Assembly (NCBI GenBank): GCA_001310715.1
Contig: BAXV01000069.1
Coordinates: forward strand, 1 to 19,920
Origin: Pseudovibrio sp. JCM 19062
Lineage (GTDB): Bacteria > Pseudomonadota > Alphaproteobacteria > Rhizobiales > Stappiaceae
DNA length: 19,920 bases
Direction of reading: 5' to 3'
Part shown: piece by piece, positions 17,771 to 19,920 of the stretch
Position numbering within the stretch: the stretch's first letter is position 1
How the letters are laid out: each line of letters opens with the position of its first letter
Program-made: the position numbers and the translations under genes
The notes under the pieces: generated by a model
What the model was told of the DNA's origin: nothing
The model's input: only the letters and a program-made list of their open reading frames with translations
Databases searched by the model: none

Positions 17771-18626
17771 GTGGCACTCTTGGATATCCAAAATCTACGG
17801 ATCACCTACGACACCCCTGAGGGAGTGGTAGAAGCCGTAAGAAACGTAAACCTGAAGATCGATAAAAGCGAAACCCTTGCGATCGTAGGCGAATCCGGCT
17901 CTGGCAAAAGTCAAACAGCCTTCGCGACCATGGGGCTTTTGCCGAACAATGCGCAGGTTTCCGGTTCAATCAAGTATCAGGGACAGGAAATCATCGGGCT
18001 TTCTCATGATGAGATGAACAGGCTTCGCTCCAACGAGATCGCTATGATCTTTCAGGATCCGATGACCTCCCTGAACCCGTATCTGCGCATTTCGGACCAG
18101 ATGGCCGAAACGCTCATTTACAACGCGCCAGACGGCAAACGCATGAAGAAGAAAGATGCGATTGCCGAATGTGTGCGTATGCTGGAAGCGGTGAAGATCC
18201 CGAATGCAAAAAAACCGTATTCATCTTTACCCGCATGAGTTCTCTGGCGGTATGCGTCAGCGTGTGATGATCGCAATGTCCTTGTTGTGTCGTCCAAAGC
18301 TGCTGATTGCAGATGAGCCGACAACAGCGCTGGATGTAACCGTTCAGGCGCGCATCATGGACCTGCTGGTGGAACTTCAGGAAGAGTTCCACATGGCCAT
18401 CATTCTCATCACTCACAACCTGGGCATCGTGGCGGGCTCTTGCGAGCGCACCATGGTTATGTACAAGGGTGAAGTGATGGAGCAGGGCTCGACGGTCGAT
18501 ATCTTCGGCAAACCGAGCCATCCATACACACAAGGTCTGCTGAGCGCTGTTCCGCGTCTGGATCAGGACGAAGAGCGCCTGATTACACTGGATCGCAGCT
18601 TTGAAACCCAGCTGGCGGAGGGCTGA
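17771..18626 (+). CDS. oppD: Oligopeptide ABC transporter ATPase OppD (one frameshift)
   Basis: ATPase subunit, about 285 residues, shorter at the C-terminus than enterobacterial OppD. Walker A is GESGSGKSQ, followed by the Q-loop [10 protein letters not shown], signature FSGGMRQR, Walker [13 protein letters not shown] and switch histidine ITHNLG, then the dipeptide/oligopeptide-family motif [16 protein letters not shown] start at 17771 is supported by a strong GGAGGTGA just upstream. The frame breaks at the A7 run 18208-18214; six As give [16 protein letters not shown] see only part of the usual cysteine-rich Fe-S end of Opp/Dpp ATPases. Spaced 11 bases from oppC and 2 from oppF. Confidence 0.93.
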
Positions 18627-18628
18627 AC

Positions 18629-19487
18629 TTGAGCACGAAAGAGCCAATTTTGTCCGTTCGCGACATGCGGGTGGAATTCAAAATCAAAAAGCAGAACGCA
18701 TTACCTTGGCATAAACCGGACATTCTGCGTGCGGTGAAAGGTGTTTCCTTTGATCTGGCAGAAGGCGAGACGCTTGGTATCGTTGGCGAATCCGGTTGCG
18801 GTAAGTCTACTTTGGCCCGCGCGATTATTCGCATGATCCCGTCTCAGGGCGGTGAAGTGTTCTGGCAGGGCCGGGACCTGATGACGATGAACGAGAAGGA
18901 ACTTTTGGGTATCCGCAAGGAAATCCAGATGATCTTTCAGGACCTCTAGCCTCCCTCAATCCACGCCTGACTGCTGGTCAGATCATTGCAGAGCCGCTGA
19001 AAACGCACTATCCGAACACATCCAAGGATGAAGTGAAGACCCGCGTTCGCGAACTTATGGAAAAGGTGGGCTTGTCCGGCAGGATGATCAACCGTTATCC
19101 GCATGAGTTCTCAGGCGGTCAGTGTCAGCGTATTGGCATTGCACGCGCGTTGATCACCAATCCAAAGATGATCATTTGCGATGAGCCGGTTTCTGCACTG
19201 GACGTGTCCGTTCAGGCGCAGGTTGTGAACCTGCTGATGGATCTGCAAAAAGAGCTGGGTCTTTCCCTGCTGTTCATTGCGCACGATCTGAGCGTGGTCA
19301 AACATATCAGTAACCGCATCATGGTTCTGGAGTTCGGCGAGATCGCTGAACTTGGCGAGGCCCATGAGGTGATCAACAACCCGCAGAGCCTTATACCAGA
19401 GAGCTCATCAACGCGGTGCCGATCCCCGATCCGATTGCTGAACGCAAACGCATTGCAGAGCGCCGAGCTTTAGAAGCAAGCGCATAA
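18629..19487 (+). CDS. oppF: Oligopeptide ABC transporter ATPase OppF (two frameshifts)
   Basis: Second ATPase, about 286 residues. After a basic head including KKQNALPWHKPDILRAVKGV come Walker A GESGCGKST, Q-loop FQDPLASLNPR, signature FSGGQCQR, Walker B MIICDEPVSALD, switch LFIAHDLSVV, and a C-terminal peptide-transporter motif with PYTRELINAVPIPDP. The literal frame stops at 18949. CC 18943-18944 should be CCC, and a second missing C at 19389-19390 restores the end to TAA 19485-19487. The start is TTG at 18629, with GGAGGG (18617-18622) six bases before it and no suitable ATG nearby. It is two bases after the oppD stop, so translation is likely coupled. Confidence 0.92.
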
Positions 19488-19514
19488 CGTACTTTTGTAT
19501 CACGGATGCAACAG

Positions 19515-19544
19515 ACGGCGGGGCAAATGCTCCGCCGTTTCTTT
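19515..19544 (+). terminator. Rho-independent terminator of the opp operon
   Basis: ACGGCGGGGC (19515-19524) and GCTCCGCCGT (19529-19538) form a 10-bp stem with one G-U pair and loop AAAT, followed by TTCTTT. It lies about 27 bases after the oppF stop and ends the operon. Confidence 0.88.
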
Positions 19545-19620
19545 ATGTTTTGCATCGCAAGGCCGAGGCTGCCACAGTGCGGCTCCAGCCTTCTTCTCTC
19601 CCTTTCAGGCCATCATTATT

Positions 19621-19920
19621 ATGAGTGAAACACATCAAGGCTCCTGCCTATGCGGGACCGTTCAATTCAAGATTCAGGGCGCATTCAGGAAGTTCTATTT
19701 TTGCCATTGCAGCCATTGTAGAAAAGGAACCGGGTCTGCACATGCCTCAAATCTGTTCTCCTTTGATGCAGACTTTACCTGCACCAGCGGGGAGGACGCC
19801 ATCAAGTCCTACAATGTGCCATCCACCCGCCATCACAAAAGCTTTTGCGAAAGCTGTGGTTCTCCGGTTCCCACTTACGATCGTGAGAACAGCTTCCTCG
19901 TAGTTCCGGCAGGCTCACTG
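19621..19920 (+). CDS. GFA/CENP-V family zinc-binding protein, 3' end outside window
   Basis: An open frame from ATG 19621 runs without stop to the last base (100 codons). It has the glutathione-dependent formaldehyde-activating (GFA/CENP-V) fold signature: GSCLCGTVQF at residues 7-16, CHCSHCRKGTGS at 28-39, and FCESCGSP at 75-82. All seven zinc-ligand cysteines (9, 11, 28, 30, 33, 76, 79) are present. Full members are usually about 120-160 residues, so some 20-60 are missing. Despite the family name, most members have no proven formaldehyde activity. The upstream sequence has only a weak Shine-Dalgarno. It lies after the opp terminator and so is a separate transcription unit. Confidence 0.88.
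   Translation, partial: MSETHQGSCLCGTVQFKIQGAFRKFYFCHCSHCRKGTGSAHASNLFSFDADFTCTSGEDAIKSYNVPSTRHHKSFCESCGSPVPTYDRENSFLVVPAGSL

Noticed and set aside
18208..18214. Programmed frameshift at the A7 run in oppD (and T7 in oppC)
   Set aside because: Slippery runs alone would allow it, but the same kind of break occurs in G/C runs and in a dozen unrelated genes, so base-calling error is simpler.
18114..18647. 177-codon open frame on the minus strand opposite oppD
   Set aside because: It is antisense to the conserved ATPase motifs of OppD.
173..19487. A genomic island of decaying genes
   Set aside because: There is no integrase, insertion sequence, tRNA target or compositional break, and the genes between breaks keep intact catalytic motifs.

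Overview
The window looks like chromosomal DNA of a marine-type alphaproteobacterium with mid-range GC. A Pseudovibrio/Stappiaceae-like source would fit the IalB family protein, the bacterial-type Fpr, the HAD-UbiA fusion beside a GtrA protein, and an Opp system close to the classical OppABCDF. The genus is an inference from protein families, not a match I could run. I see no mobile element, CRISPR array, rRNA or tRNA.

Layout. (1) 173-603: an orphan lipoprotein. (2) 859-4316: small housekeeping and accessory genes, namely a short-chain dehydrogenase, a convergent serine hydrolase of the beta-lactamase fold, a small secreted protein, and an AraC/GyrI-like regulator. (3) 4682-7480: ferredoxin/flavodoxin-NADP+ reductase (fpr), with a strong inverted repeat in its promoter region, convergent with an ABC-F ATPase. 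(4) 7838-10200: an IalB-like periplasmic protein, a VOC/glyoxalase-fold protein and a Bcr/CflA-type drug efflux MFS pump. (5) 10499-13713: a polytopic GT-C-like membrane protein convergent with a two-gene operon (HAD-UbiA prenyltransferase fusion, then GtrA). Together these resemble a polyprenyl-phosphate-sugar glycosylation module. (6) 14170-19487: a complete oligopeptide ABC transporter operon, oppABCDF, with a terminator-like hairpin between oppA and oppB. (7) 19621 to the end: the first 100 codons of a GFA/CENP-V family zinc protein, running off the window.

The most important reading note concerns frame breaks. Thirteen of the 19 genes are interrupted by one or more single-base (once two-base) shifts, roughly 26 in all. 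In nearly every case the family's expected sequence returns by changing the length of one homopolymer: G/C runs are one base short and A/T runs of seven or eight are one or two too long. Unrelated and probably useful genes (Opp, ABC-F, MFS) are all affected while the coding sequence between shifts is well preserved. This is best explained by base-calling errors in the assembly rather than gene decay or programmed frameshifting. I therefore annotate whole genes across the shifts and give the position of each. fpr, oppA, oppB, gtrA, the small secreted protein and the visible GFA fragment are uninterrupted.

Nothing in the window clearly amounts to a new biological system. The best candidates for follow-up are the HAD-UbiA/GtrA/GT-C cluster and the inverted repeat upstream of fpr.
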